The notes beneath the pieces are model-generated. The model was given only the letters and a program-made list of their open reading frames with translations. It was not told where the DNA came from and did not search any database. A stretch of 64,000 nt of DNA from CAIKNB01 sp964415965 (GTDB lineage: Bacteria; Patescibacteriota; Patescibacteriia; 2-12-FULL-60-25), in contig CAYQCK010000001.1 of the NCBI GenBank assembly GCA_964415965.1, positions 434,001-498,000 of the forward strand. Reading direction: 5' to 3'. Shown here piece after piece: positions 16,351-22,955 of the stretch. The stretch's first letter is position 1. Each line of letters begins with the position of its first letter. The translations under genes were made by a program, and so were the position numbers.

Positions 16351-16378
16351 GGTATACCAGCTTTGCCGCTCAAGTCAA
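16351..16378 (-). promoter_or_regulatory. Proximal promoter of the pseudokinase operon
   Basis: Minus strand TTGACT (16378-16373), a 16-nt spacer and TATACC (16356-16351), giving a leader of about 50 nt before the AAGGAG site. Confidence 0.6.
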
Positions 16379-16383
16379 GATGC

Positions 16384-16405
16384 GGGGTGTCATATCCGAC
16401 ACCCC
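16384..16405. promoter_or_regulatory. Operator-like palindrome at a transcription start
   Basis: GGGGTGTC (16384-16391) and GACACCCC (16398-16405) are perfect inverted repeats with a 6-nt spacer. They begin 2 nt past the -10 of the distal promoter, so they cover its start site. The half-site GTGTC/GACAC also occurs at the promoter of the adjacent NrtR-like gene. I infer an operator for that regulator. Confidence 0.6.
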
Positions 16406-16406
16406 T

Positions 16407-16451
16407 AACTTAGACCCGGCTCTAGATATTGTCAAGTACACACTAAGTCAA
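16407..16451 (-). promoter_or_regulatory. Distal promoters of the pseudokinase operon (two overlapping)
   Basis: Minus strand TTGACA (16435-16430), a 17-nt spacer and TAAGTT (16412-16407). A second match overlaps: TTGACT (16451-16446), a 17-nt spacer and TATCTA (16428-16423). Both fire toward the palindrome at 16384-16405. Confidence 0.6.
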
Positions 16452-16464
16452 TTGGTAAATATCG

Positions 16465-16490
16465 AAAAAACGGCCCGTGTCGGGCCGTTT
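16465..16490 (-). terminator. Terminator of the NrtR-like gene
   Basis: AAACGGCCCG (16468-16477) pairs with CGGGCCGTTT (16481-16490). The minus strand then has a run of six U (complement of 16465-16470). Confidence 0.92.
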
Positions 16491-16492
16491 TA

Positions 16493-17164
16493 CTACAGGA
16501 TATCCATGTAGACCAGCTTCCGCTGTTTGAAGTGGTAGAGCTGGGCCGGGCGGTGCTTGCCGCCGGACTGTTTCCCTCCTGTCGGTTTTATCAGGCCGAG
16601 CGACAGGATTTTGCGACGGAAGTTCCGCTTGTCAAGGGCTCGTCCCAGAATGCTTTCGTAGGTCTGCTGGAGCTTGGTCAGGGTGAAATCTTCGGGCAGC
16701 AGGCTCCAGGCCACGTTCGTATATTCCAGTTTGGCCCGGAGGCGCTGGACCGCGGTTTCGGCCATCCGTTCGTGGTCATAGGCGAAGCGGGGGAGTCGGC
16801 TGACCGGCCAAAGCGCGGCTTCGGCGTATTTCTCGTTGTCCAGCAGTTCGATTTCGGCTTCGGGCACCAAAGCGAAGTAAGCCACGCTGACCACCCGTGC
16901 CGCTTTGTCGCGCTTCGGCTCGTCGAACGTCCCGAGCTGTTCCAGGTAAACGTCTGATACGCCGGTCTGTTCCTTCAGGATGCGGCGGGCCGCATGTTCC
17001 GTCGTTTCCGTTTGTTCGATCAAGCCGCCGGGGAAAGCCCAGGTTCCGGCATACGGCTTCTTCTTCATCTTGATGAGCAGGACCGCCAGCTCGCCGTCCT
17101 TGATGGTGAAGATGACCGAATCCACGGCCACCCCGATTTTTTGGTCCTTGAGTTCGATTGGCAT
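16493..17164 (-). CDS. NrtR-type Nudix transcription regulator
   Basis: 223 residues in the two-domain layout of NrtR. The N-terminal Nudix domain has the box at 46-69 (GGLIEQTE ... RILKEQTGV). The hydrolase consensus REUxEExGU is broken: RE is RI and EE is EQ. This matches NrtR proteins that bind ADP-ribose or related nucleotides without hydrolysing them. The C-terminus (about 155-220) is a winged helix: FTLTKLQQTYESILG, then DKRNFRRKI and a basic wing. NrtR represses NAD-metabolism genes. Here two GTGTC-type palindromes lie at transcription starts, one at its own promoter and one before the pseudokinase operon. It is probably autoregulated with a very short leader. Start 17164 is set by the promoter. 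Confidence 0.85.
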   Translation of the reverse strand: MPIELKDQKIGVAVDSVIFTIKDGELAVLLIKMKKKPYAGTWAFPGGLIEQTETTEHAARRILKEQTGVSDVYLEQLGTFDEPKRDKAARVVSVAYFALVPEAEIELLDNEKYAEAALWPVSRLPRFAYDHERMAETAVQRLRAKLEYTNVAWSLLPEDFTLTKLQQTYESILGRALDKRNFRRKILSLGLIKPTGGKQSGGKHRPAQLYHFKQRKLVYMDIL

Positions 17165-17166
17165 AG

Positions 17167-17181
17167 GTGTAAATTAGACAC
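17167..17181. promoter_or_regulatory. Operator-like palindrome before the NrtR-like gene
   Basis: GTGTAAATTAGACAC: GTGT (17167-17170) and ACAC (17178-17181). On the minus strand it reads GTGTC, TAATTT, ACACC and follows the -10 directly. This is the same placement as the palindrome at 16384-16405, though the spacing is one base shorter. Confidence 0.55.
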
Positions 17182-17210
17182 AAAGTAACACAAAATCCCG
17201 TCCGTGTCAA
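17182..17210 (-). promoter_or_regulatory. Promoter of the NrtR-like gene
   Basis: Minus strand TTGACA (17210-17205), a 17-nt spacer and TACTTT (17187-17182). The start codon is 17 nt past the -10. Confidence 0.75.
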
Positions 17211-17220
17211 AGTCCTGGTA

Positions 17221-17249
17221 TAAAACAAGCCCCGGTGAGTTCCGGGGTT
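17221..17249 (-). terminator. Terminator of the 17268-17807 gene
   Basis: GCCCCGG (17229-17235) and CCGGGGT (17242-17248) form the stem. The minus strand continues CTTGTTTTA, a U-rich tail. Confidence 0.82.
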
Positions 17250-17267
17250 GCGCGAGGGGATGGGGCG

Positions 17268-17807
17268 CTACTTCGGGCTACAAGCTCCGCCTTGGAGCAC
17301 GTCTGCGTCGCCGATGTCGGAGAAACGTGATGCTGGGTCCGGTTCGCTGGGGAAATGGAGCTTGACGATGCGCTGCAGCGTCTGCGAGTTCTTCTCATTC
17401 GCCAGGGCCTTGGCGACCTGCCGCAGGATGTCTTTATGCTCCTGCTGGATGGCGTCCCGCAGCTCTTCCGGGGTCATGACCTTTCCTAACTCGAGGTCGG
17501 TGATCAGTCCCAGGAACCCGCCGTCGACGTTCAGGCTCAGGGTCAGGCAGCCTGGATTTATCAGGAGCGCATCATCGGAGACTCCGAAATCGCTGCCTTC
17601 TTCCCGGCAACGGACCTGCTCCAAGCGCAACAAGATTTTCGCCCCGGTATCGGCATCCTCTGACAGGACGCACGACTCAGCTGTCAGGGTTTTGAGATAT
17701 CGACCGTGGAATTTCGTGCGCAGGACGATTTTTGCACCGCGCGTCTGTATGACGGTTTTGAATCCGCCCTTGGGTTTCAGGAAGTTGATGGTTTCTTTAG
17801 CGTTCAT
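17268..17807 (-). CDS. Uncharacterised protein
   Basis: 179 residues with no recognised domain. The first half looks beta-rich (FKTVIQTRGAKIVLRTKF, KILLRLEQVRCREEGSDFG, LTLSLNVDGGFLGLITDL). The second half is helical and charged (TPEELRDAIQQEHKDILRQV). It is soluble. The start at 17807 is set by GGAGG five bases before ATG and by the promoter; the ATG at 17819 is further from it. It is monocistronic, with its own promoter and terminator. Expression style (leader and strong Shine-Dalgarno) matches the accessory cluster just downstream. Confidence 0.6.
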   Translation of the reverse strand: MNAKETINFLKPKGGFKTVIQTRGAKIVLRTKFHGRYLKTLTAESCVLSEDADTGAKILLRLEQVRCREEGSDFGVSDDALLINPGCLTLSLNVDGGFLGLITDLELGKVMTPEELRDAIQQEHKDILRQVAKALANEKNSQTLQRIVKLHFPSEPDPASRFSDIGDADVLQGGACSPK

Positions 17808-17833
17808 GCCCGCCTCCATGCAAGGTACATGCC

Positions 17834-17863
17834 GATATAAGCATGGAGAGCGACAAGCGTCAA
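17834..17863 (-). promoter_or_regulatory. Promoter of the 17268-17807 gene
   Basis: Minus strand TTGACG (17863-17858), then TTATAT at 17-nt spacing or TATATC at 18-nt spacing (within 17840-17834). Confidence 0.65.
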
Positions 17864-17882
17864 TCGTCGGTCGGATCGATCA

Positions 17883-18416
17883 TCACATCGAATACCGGCA
17901 GCCGCAGTAAGTCTGGCGGTAGATGTTGGCGGCTTTGGCGCGTTCTTGAGATAGGTTTTCGCCATTGCGCTTTTTCCAGTCCTTCCCGAGGAAGTTGAGG
18001 CCGTAACGGTCGGCCAGGAGCGCTCCGATTTCGTTGATCATCTCCGAATTCTTGCGCCGGCTGACGCTCAAGGTCGTGGCGACCCAGGCAAAGCCGTTCT
18101 CCCGGGCGAAGGCGAACGTCCGGTCGAGCCGGAAGTTGATGCACAAACGGCATCTCGGCCCGTTCTCGCCGTCCTGCTCGCGGCCGCGGACCGTCCGCTC
18201 CCAGTCGTCGGGGGAGTAGGCGGGTTCGATGAATTCCAGCCCGTACTTCCGGGCCATGGCTTTGGCCGCATCCAGCCGCCGGAAATATTCCTCCTGCGGG
18301 TAGATGTTCGAATTTTCGTAATACACGGTCACGTCAAAGTCCGGAATCAGCAATTCCGGCACGTAAGCGCTGCACACGCCGCAGCAGGCATGGAGGAGCA
18401 GGCGGGGCTTGTCCAT
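17883..18416 (-). CDS. queH: Epoxyqueuosine reductase QueH
   Basis: 177 residues. The N-terminus KPRLLLHACCGVCSAYV carries the paired CC and CxxxC cysteines of the DUF208/QueH family. Further cysteines are in RCRLCINFR and in the C-terminal YCGC, which together bind the iron-sulfur cluster and metal of the enzyme. QueH reduces epoxyqueuosine to queuosine in tRNA, the last step of the pathway, replacing cobalamin-dependent QueG. A tgt gene for the base exchange lies at 32462, not adjacent. ATG 18416 is preferred over a TTG at 18434 because family members begin close to KPxLLLH. No Shine-Dalgarno is seen. Confidence 0.92.
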   Translation of the reverse strand: MDKPRLLLHACCGVCSAYVPELLIPDFDVTVYYENSNIYPQEEYFRRLDAAKAMARKYGLEFIEPAYSPDDWERTVRGREQDGENGPRCRLCINFRLDRTFAFARENGFAWVATTLSVSRRKNSEMINEIGALLADRYGLNFLGKDWKKRNGENLSQERAKAANIYRQTYCGCRYSM

Positions 18417-18444
18417 GCGGAAAAGGTAATCCAAACCCGAAATT

Positions 18445-18473
18445 TTGTCATGGCGAAGCCGGAGCGCTATATT
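18445..18473 (+). promoter_or_regulatory. Promoter of the 18482-18817 gene
   Basis: TTGTCA (18445-18450), a 17-nt spacer and TATATT (18468-18473). ATG 18482 is 8 nt downstream, predicting a leaderless message. Confidence 0.7.
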
Positions 18474-18481
18474 CGGAACAT

Positions 18482-18817
18482 ATGAAACGCCCCAATCTCT
18501 TCATCGTCAGCCTGGCCAGCATGGGCGGCTTGGTCGCGTATGTCGCGGCGGTCGCTTGGGTCATGAACAACGCCGAGCGGATTTTCGGCCGCATGCCGAA
18601 CGTACTCGGACCGGTCGCCTTCCTGCTCATGTTCGTCCTCTCGGCCACCGTGACCGGCAGCCTGTTCCTCGGTTATCCGGCGTACCTGATCTTCGAAAAG
18701 CGCAAGGCCGAAGCCCTGCGCCTGTTCCTGATGAATATCGCCGTCCTGTTCGTCCTGACCGTGTCCGTATTCCTGTTGATCTGGGCCGTGGTCCGCGCGA
18801 CCTTGCCCGCAGGCTAG
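18482..18817 (+). CDS. Small membrane protein, three predicted spans
   Basis: 111 residues with three hydrophobic segments at about 7-28, 42-66 and 84-108, each bordered by charged residues (KRPN, EKRKAE). No recognised domain or catalytic motif. It is an integral membrane protein of unknown role. It diverges from queH and runs into the convergent coiled-coil gene: the two stop codons share the palindrome CTAG at 18814-18817. The promoter 8 nt upstream and lack of a Shine-Dalgarno indicate leaderless translation. Confidence 0.7.
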   Translation: MKRPNLFIVSLASMGGLVAYVAAVAWVMNNAERIFGRMPNVLGPVAFLLMFVLSATVTGSLFLGYPAYLIFEKRKAEALRLFLMNIAVLFVLTVSVFLLIWAVVRATLPAG

Positions 18818-19167
18818 CCTAACTTCCTGAACTTCACGTTGAACACCGGTTCGTATTTGGTGTCGTATTCGTCTTTGATCTCGACGGCCTCGCCTTTGAC
18901 CAGGGCGTTCAGGGCCAGGTCCGAAAGCAGGACATTGTCCGATTCGATGTCGATCTTGATCTCGTCGAGTTTGGCCATGTCTTTCTCGAAATCGCGCCGG
19001 ATCTCGTTCTCCATGGACTTCTTCTTTTCCTTGAGCCGCTTCAGTTCTTCGGTCAGGTCCTGGTAAGGCTTGGAGTTCGCGAAGGCGTCACGGAGCGATT
19101 CGTTGATTTTTTTCTTTTCCGTCTTTTTCTCGCGGATGCGGTTGAAGACTTCCTGGATGTCGGGCAT
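18814..19167 (-). CDS. Small charged coiled-coil protein
   Basis: 117 residues. Residues 8-75 are strongly helical and charged (REKKTEKKKINESLRDAF, ELKRLKEKKKSMENEIRRDF), a long coiled coil. The C-terminal 40 residues include VKGEAVEIKDEYDTKYEPVFNV and may form a small beta unit. No known family comes to mind. ATG 19167 is used; a TTG at 19176 is possible. Its stop codon overlaps that of the convergent membrane-protein gene, so transcripts of the two would meet. Confidence 0.6.
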   Translation of the reverse strand: MPDIQEVFNRIREKKTEKKKINESLRDAFANSKPYQDLTEELKRLKEKKKSMENEIRRDFEKDMAKLDEIKIDIESDNVLLSDLALNALVKGEAVEIKDEYDTKYEPVFNVKFRKLG

Positions 19168-19217
19168 AAGGTCCAAATGAAAAATTAAGGCGCCGCCAGT
19201 CTAGCACGCGGTCGGCG

Positions 19218-20270
19218 TCAGGGCTTGTGGATGTTTGGGCTCCGCGACCCGGTCTCGGTGGCGTGGTCGAGTTTCAGCAGGTCGATGATGTTCAGGATGG
19301 AGCGTATCTGGTGCAGGAATTTGTGGACATCCTCAGCGTCCAGGACGGTTTTGAAGATCGGGCTTTTCGGGAACAGGTGCTTCGTTTGGGGTATGGCGAG
19401 GAAGAGCCTTTGTCCGATGAACGAGAGGCGCGCCGGCTGGCCGCTGACTTTGGAGAGTTCGATGACGCTTTCCATGATGTCGGGCGGCAGCAGGTAGCGC
19501 GCCTCGATTTGGCTTGTCGAGTACACGTCGTACTTATCTTCGAATTCCTGGCTCTCCAGCTCGACGCGTTCGAGCCCCTGGAGCCTGCTGGGCGATTGGC
19601 CGAACAAGCCGGGCCCGTCCTTGGTGACGAGGGTGACGCCATTGAACCGTCGGTGCACTTCGAGCACGGCGAAAAGCCCTGAGAACATCGTCGTCGAATT
19701 CTTGCCGCCGGTTTCGAGATTCAGGTCGTAGACGCTCAGGTCTATGCCGTTATAGGTCCCCGTAATCCGCCCGTGGACGACGTTCCGGTTGGCGCTCGGC
19801 ATGATGAGCGATTCCTCAAGCTTCGTGACCGGAGCCGCTGCCCCCTCGCTGAAGACGTAGCCGGGACCGAAGAACCCTAGAACCAGGTCGACGAGGGTCT
19901 TGCGGCTGGTGGCGACATATCCGACGGTTGGGGACTCGAACCAGAAATAGGCCATCAAGATGGCGAAGCCGGGTATGAGGAAGAGGTAAGAGCCGTCCTT
20001 CTGCAGGGGCATCCTGTCGGAAACGGAATATATCAGGATAAGGCCAAGCACCACGATGACGGCTGCTAGCCCGAAGAAGATCGGCTTGCGGCGTTCCCTT
20101 TCGGCCAGTCGGGTTAGCCTGTCTCCTTCGATCGTCAGCAGCATCGGTTTTATCTTCTCGTCGAAGTAGGCGGCGAAGCCTGTTTCGAACGGTTCGGTTT
20201 CGATGAAGCCGATGGCGTCCAGCTGGTCCTGGACGGCTTTGTCCCATGCATTAGGTTCCATTCGGCGCAT
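19218..20270 (-). CDS. DUF3137-type membrane protein
   Basis: 350 residues. Two membrane spans lie at about residues 47-67 and 78-97 after a polar N-terminus (AWDKAVQDQLDAIGF). The rest is a cytoplasmic or external domain whose layout matches DUF3137: HGRITGTYNGIDLSVYDLNLET, a phenylalanine-rich strand MFSGLFAVLEVHRRFNGVTLVTKDG, and a terminal helix DVHKFLHQIRSILNII. The function of this family is unknown. ATG 20270 follows GGAAAAG; 20261 is the next choice. In-frame sequence further upstream belongs to the divergent gene and is rejected. It diverges from the exported protein at 20329 and shares its 58-nt promoter region. Confidence 0.72.
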   Translation of the reverse strand: MRRMEPNAWDKAVQDQLDAIGFIETEPFETGFAAYFDEKIKPMLLTIEGDRLTRLAERERRKPIFFGLAAVIVVLGLILIYSVSDRMPLQKDGSYLFLIPGFAILMAYFWFESPTVGYVATSRKTLVDLVLGFFGPGYVFSEGAAAPVTKLEESLIMPSANRNVVHGRITGTYNGIDLSVYDLNLETGGKNSTTMFSGLFAVLEVHRRFNGVTLVTKDGPGLFGQSPSRLQGLERVELESQEFEDKYDVYSTSQIEARYLLPPDIMESVIELSKVSGQPARLSFIGQRLFLAIPQTKHLFPKSPIFKTVLDAEDVHKFLHQIRSILNIIDLLKLDHATETGSRSPNIHKP

Positions 20271-20290
20271 GGTATCTTTTCCGCTGGCTG

Positions 20291-20319
20291 TCATCAATCG
20301 GCCGCTGATGCGATATACT
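20291..20319 (+). promoter_or_regulatory. Promoter of the 20329-21795 gene
   Basis: TATACT (20314-20319) lies 9 nt before ATG 20329. The -35 position (TCATCA, 20291-20296) is weak. Confidence 0.5.
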
Positions 20320-20328
20320 GTCAACGCT

Positions 20329-21795
20329 ATGCGTTCCAAGCTCGCCATATTCCCGCTGCTGGCCCTGGCCGGCGTTTTCATGTTCTCGTCCGCGGCCAAA
20401 GCCGATGATGGGCCGACCGTCTCCCGTATCGGTTCGGTCAAGCCTGTCCAAGAGTCGGTCATCAGCATGGACAAGGAATTGGTCGAGTTCACCGTACCCG
20501 CGGATCTTGCCCGGAGCATTCCAGGAAAAGCCACCTTTTGGTTTACTAATCCCACCGACAAGGATGTGACGGTCGACAGCATCTTCCCGCTGACTTTCGA
20601 GGGCCCAGGTTCGTTTTCCATGGCGACGACCACCTATGCCATGAACGTCCGGGCCAAAGTCAACGGCATACCAGCCAAAGGCGAAATCAAATTCGCCGAG
20701 TATCCTTACCGGGATTCTTTGGCGGAAGGGGAGCTTGAACCGAAAAAGGCTGAAGGGTACGCCTTCCCTTTCAAGGTGCCGGCCAAGAAGACGATCACCG
20801 TCGAAGTCACGTTCGATGCGCCTTTGAGTGATGTCGCTTATCCGTCGTTTTATTACTATATCGGTTCGGGCGCCGGCTGGGCCGGATCCATCAGAGAAGC
20901 GAAATTCGTGATGCATTATCCTTATCCCTTGAAAGACGGCTGGGCCGAGATAGGGGCCTGGGACGAATTGAACGACCGGCCGGTCACCGGCACGGCCTCG
21001 CTGGTCGGTAAGGATTACGCCCTCACCTTCAGGGATGTGGAACCGGGTTCGCGATTCGGTTACCTGAGCCTTGAGTTCTTGCCGCCATATTTGGCCAAGA
21101 AGTTGATTGCCGCTGAAGCGGACATGGCCTCCTTCGAGACGCCTGAGGAATGGCGTGAACTCGCCGAGCTTTATCGCTCCTTCGAGTTCGAGAACGGCCA
21201 GTTCGACGCCCACCGTCCGCGCTTCGCGGTCGGTGGGTATTGGAAAGCCGTAGATAAATATCTCGCGGCCAAGAAGATTAATCCGTCAATGCCGGCGGAT
21301 TATTTCCAGGCCACGGAGCTCGCCGAAATCTATTCCGACCACTGGGCGCCCATGATCAGCGAGGGTCCCCCGGATAGATCCCAGTTCTACGACCTTAAGC
21401 GTCAGGCCGCATTGATGGATTATCTGGAATCGCAGAAGGACAATTGGTGGGGCATCGAGAGATACCGCATGGAGCAACTTTTGGCCCTTGACGCCTGGTG
21501 GCGTGGAAAGCAGCCGACGTCTTCCGTGACTCCGGTTGAAGCCAAGCCTGCCTCGACCGGAAGCGGTTCCGCGCAACTGGATCAGGCTGCATTTGAACAA
21601 ATCGGCCTACTCAAGCAAGAAGCACAGGTATTGCGCGATGAGGTCAAAAGGCTTCAGCCGGCCGGTAACGCGCCTCTGCCCGGTATGCGGTCGATCGACC
21701 CGATCGTCGCCCTGCTGCTCGTCTTCGGCGGCGTCGGTCTGGGCTTCGTGACCGTGGCCCTGGTCAAACGGTCTTTGGCGAAAAAATCCCGTTAA
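20329..21795 (+). CDS. Exported protein with C-terminal membrane anchor
   Basis: 488 residues. It has a signal peptide (MRSKLAIFPLLALAGVFMF, cleavage near AKA|DDG), a large extracytoplasmic part, a short coiled coil near 430-450 (QIGLLKQEAQVLRDEVKRLQ) and one C-terminal span (PIVALLLVFGGVGLGFVTVAL) followed by a basic tail. This topology leaves the main domain outside and the tail inside. The first 200 residues look like beta-sandwich repeats (VEFTVPADLARSIPGKATFWF), vaguely reminiscent of DUF4424; I do not claim it. The start at 20329 fits the signal peptide and a leaderless transcript. A terminator overlaps its stop codon. Role unknown, likely cell-surface. Confidence 0.75.
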   Translation: MRSKLAIFPLLALAGVFMFSSAAKADDGPTVSRIGSVKPVQESVISMDKELVEFTVPADLARSIPGKATFWFTNPTDKDVTVDSIFPLTFEGPGSFSMATTTYAMNVRAKVNGIPAKGEIKFAEYPYRDSLAEGELEPKKAEGYAFPFKVPAKKTITVEVTFDAPLSDVAYPSFYYYIGSGAGWAGSIREAKFVMHYPYPLKDGWAEIGAWDELNDRPVTGTASLVGKDYALTFRDVEPGSRFGYLSLEFLPPYLAKKLIAAEADMASFETPEEWRELAELYRSFEFENGQFDAHRPRFAVGGYWKAVDKYLAAKKINPSMPADYFQATELAEIYSDHWAPMISEGPPDRSQFYDLKRQAALMDYLESQKDNWWGIERYRMEQLLALDAWWRGKQPTSSVTPVEAKPASTGSGSAQLDQAAFEQIGLLKQEAQVLRDEVKRLQPAGNAPLPGMRSIDPIVALLLVFGGVGLGFVTVALVKRSLAKKSR

Positions 21796-21807
21796 TCGGG
21801 ATTTTTT
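21781..21807 (+). terminator. Terminator overlapping the stop codon of the exported-protein gene
   Basis: AAAAAATCCCG (21781-21791) pairs with CGGGATTTTTT (21797-21807). It is symmetric and could also stop leftward transcription. Confidence 0.9.
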
Positions 21808-21834
21808 GCGGGCGTAAGTCACGAGGGCTATACT
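21806..21834 (+). promoter_or_regulatory. Promoter of the 21858-22616 gene
   Basis: TTGCGG (21806-21811), a 17-nt spacer and TATACT (21829-21834). The -35 overlaps the end of the terminator. The ATG is 23 nt past the -10 with no Shine-Dalgarno. Confidence 0.6.
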
Positions 21835-21857
21835 TTCAACAATCATTACCGAAAAAT

Positions 21858-22616
21858 ATGCCCAAAAATTTCGAGAAATTTGCTAAAGCGGCCGGTGGCG
21901 CCATCGATGCGGTCGGCAGATTGGAAGGGGTCAAGAAAGTCGAGCGGCGGGCCGATGAGCTGATGGATAAGGTCCACGGCATCTCGGAAAAGATGGAGCG
22001 AAATGATCCCCGGGCCCTGGCCGAAGCCTCCGCGGAGGTCGAGGAATTAATGAAGTCCCAAGAGGGCCAAAAGAGCGCAAGCATCTTGAAGGAACTGCAT
22101 CTCAAGACGATGCTCAAGACCGTCGAGTTTTTCCACGAACATCCCAAGGCCCTCAAAGGGGTGCGCAAGGTCTGGGACGCCATGCCGAAGGCCGCCCAAG
22201 ACGCTATGCTGGCCAGTCGTTTCGTGAGCGCGACCCAGTTGCCTGGAAATTTGCTGAACAGCCTGACTTATGCCGGGTTGTTGGAGACGCCAGAAGCGGA
22301 AAGGAAGGCCCGGATGAAGAACGACGTACTCCTTCTTAAGGGGGCCGGCGCTTTGGCGACGGCTTTGGGATATGGTGAAGCGGCGGCGCCTTTGGTCGGC
22401 CTTGAGGTATCGGCGTTGGACGCCATGTCTGAGAATTACGATCTTGCCCGGAAACACCTGAAGGATTTGGAAGCGCAGAGCGCGGCGAAGCAGGCCGAGA
22501 CGGCTGCGGTCAAGAAGCTGAAGGCTGAAGAAGCGAAAGAATCGTCAGCCCATGTGGCGGCGGCACGGAGGAAGATTTTGGGCGGGGTTAAGGGCAGGTC
22601 CGAAGACCGGGTTTGA
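21858..22616 (+). CDS. Uncharacterised helical protein
   Basis: 252 residues, almost all helical and charged, with Ala, Glu and Lys dominating (KVERRADELMDKVHGISEKM, EEAKESSAHVAAARRK). The centre (DVLLLKGAGALATALGYGEAAAPLVG) is mildly hydrophobic but not a clear membrane span. No family recognised and no catalytic motif. It has its own promoter and is followed by a small membrane-anchored protein 43 nt later. Function unknown. Confidence 0.6.
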   Translation: MPKNFEKFAKAAGGAIDAVGRLEGVKKVERRADELMDKVHGISEKMERNDPRALAEASAEVEELMKSQEGQKSASILKELHLKTMLKTVEFFHEHPKALKGVRKVWDAMPKAAQDAMLASRFVSATQLPGNLLNSLTYAGLLETPEAERKARMKNDVLLLKGAGALATALGYGEAAAPLVGLEVSALDAMSENYDLARKHLKDLEAQSAAKQAETAAVKKLKAEEAKESSAHVAAARRKILGGVKGRSEDRV

Positions 22617-22659
22617 CGTTACCGCGACTGCGCTTTTGCCTCTTTAGGCCTTAAACGAT

Positions 22660-22938
22660 ATGCCAGGACCGAATACATTGACCAAAACCAAGACCACCAC
22701 GGTCGTGGCTGTTTCCGCAATTGCGGTCGCCGCTTTGGGGCTGGCGGCCGGCGCGGCCTATCTGCGCTACAAGCCGCCGGCAAAAGCCTGCGTCGGCGGA
22801 CCTAAAGCCCTCCAGGGCAAGGCGTGCGCCAAGGATTTGGATTGCTTGGGCGGCCGTTGCCTCTTCCAGGCACCGACGAAACCGACCGTGCCGACGGCGC
22901 CCGCCAAGACCGGCGGCAAGTGGCCGTTCTTCAAGTGA
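22660..22938 (+). CDS. Small membrane-anchored cysteine-rich protein
   Basis: 92 residues. One N-terminal span (VVAVSAIAVAALGLAAGAAYL, about 14-34) follows a short basic segment, placing the rest outside. The outer part has five cysteines: CVGG, then CAKDLDCLGGRC, a spacing seen in small disulfide-bonded secreted modules. A Thr/Pro/Lys linker leads to the end. It lies in a string of envelope genes and is followed 17 nt later by the O-antigen-ligase-like gene. No family name can be given. Confidence 0.6.
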   Translation: MPGPNTLTKTKTTTVVAVSAIAVAALGLAAGAAYLRYKPPAKACVGGPKALQGKACAKDLDCLGGRCLFQAPTKPTVPTAPAKTGGKWPFFK

Positions 22939-22955
22939 AGTTGGCTTGAACCGAC

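Noticed and set aside
15126..16511. Long plus-strand open frame opposite the pseudokinase gene
   Set aside because: It runs across promoter and operator; the minus frame has kinase-like order and a Shine-Dalgarno.
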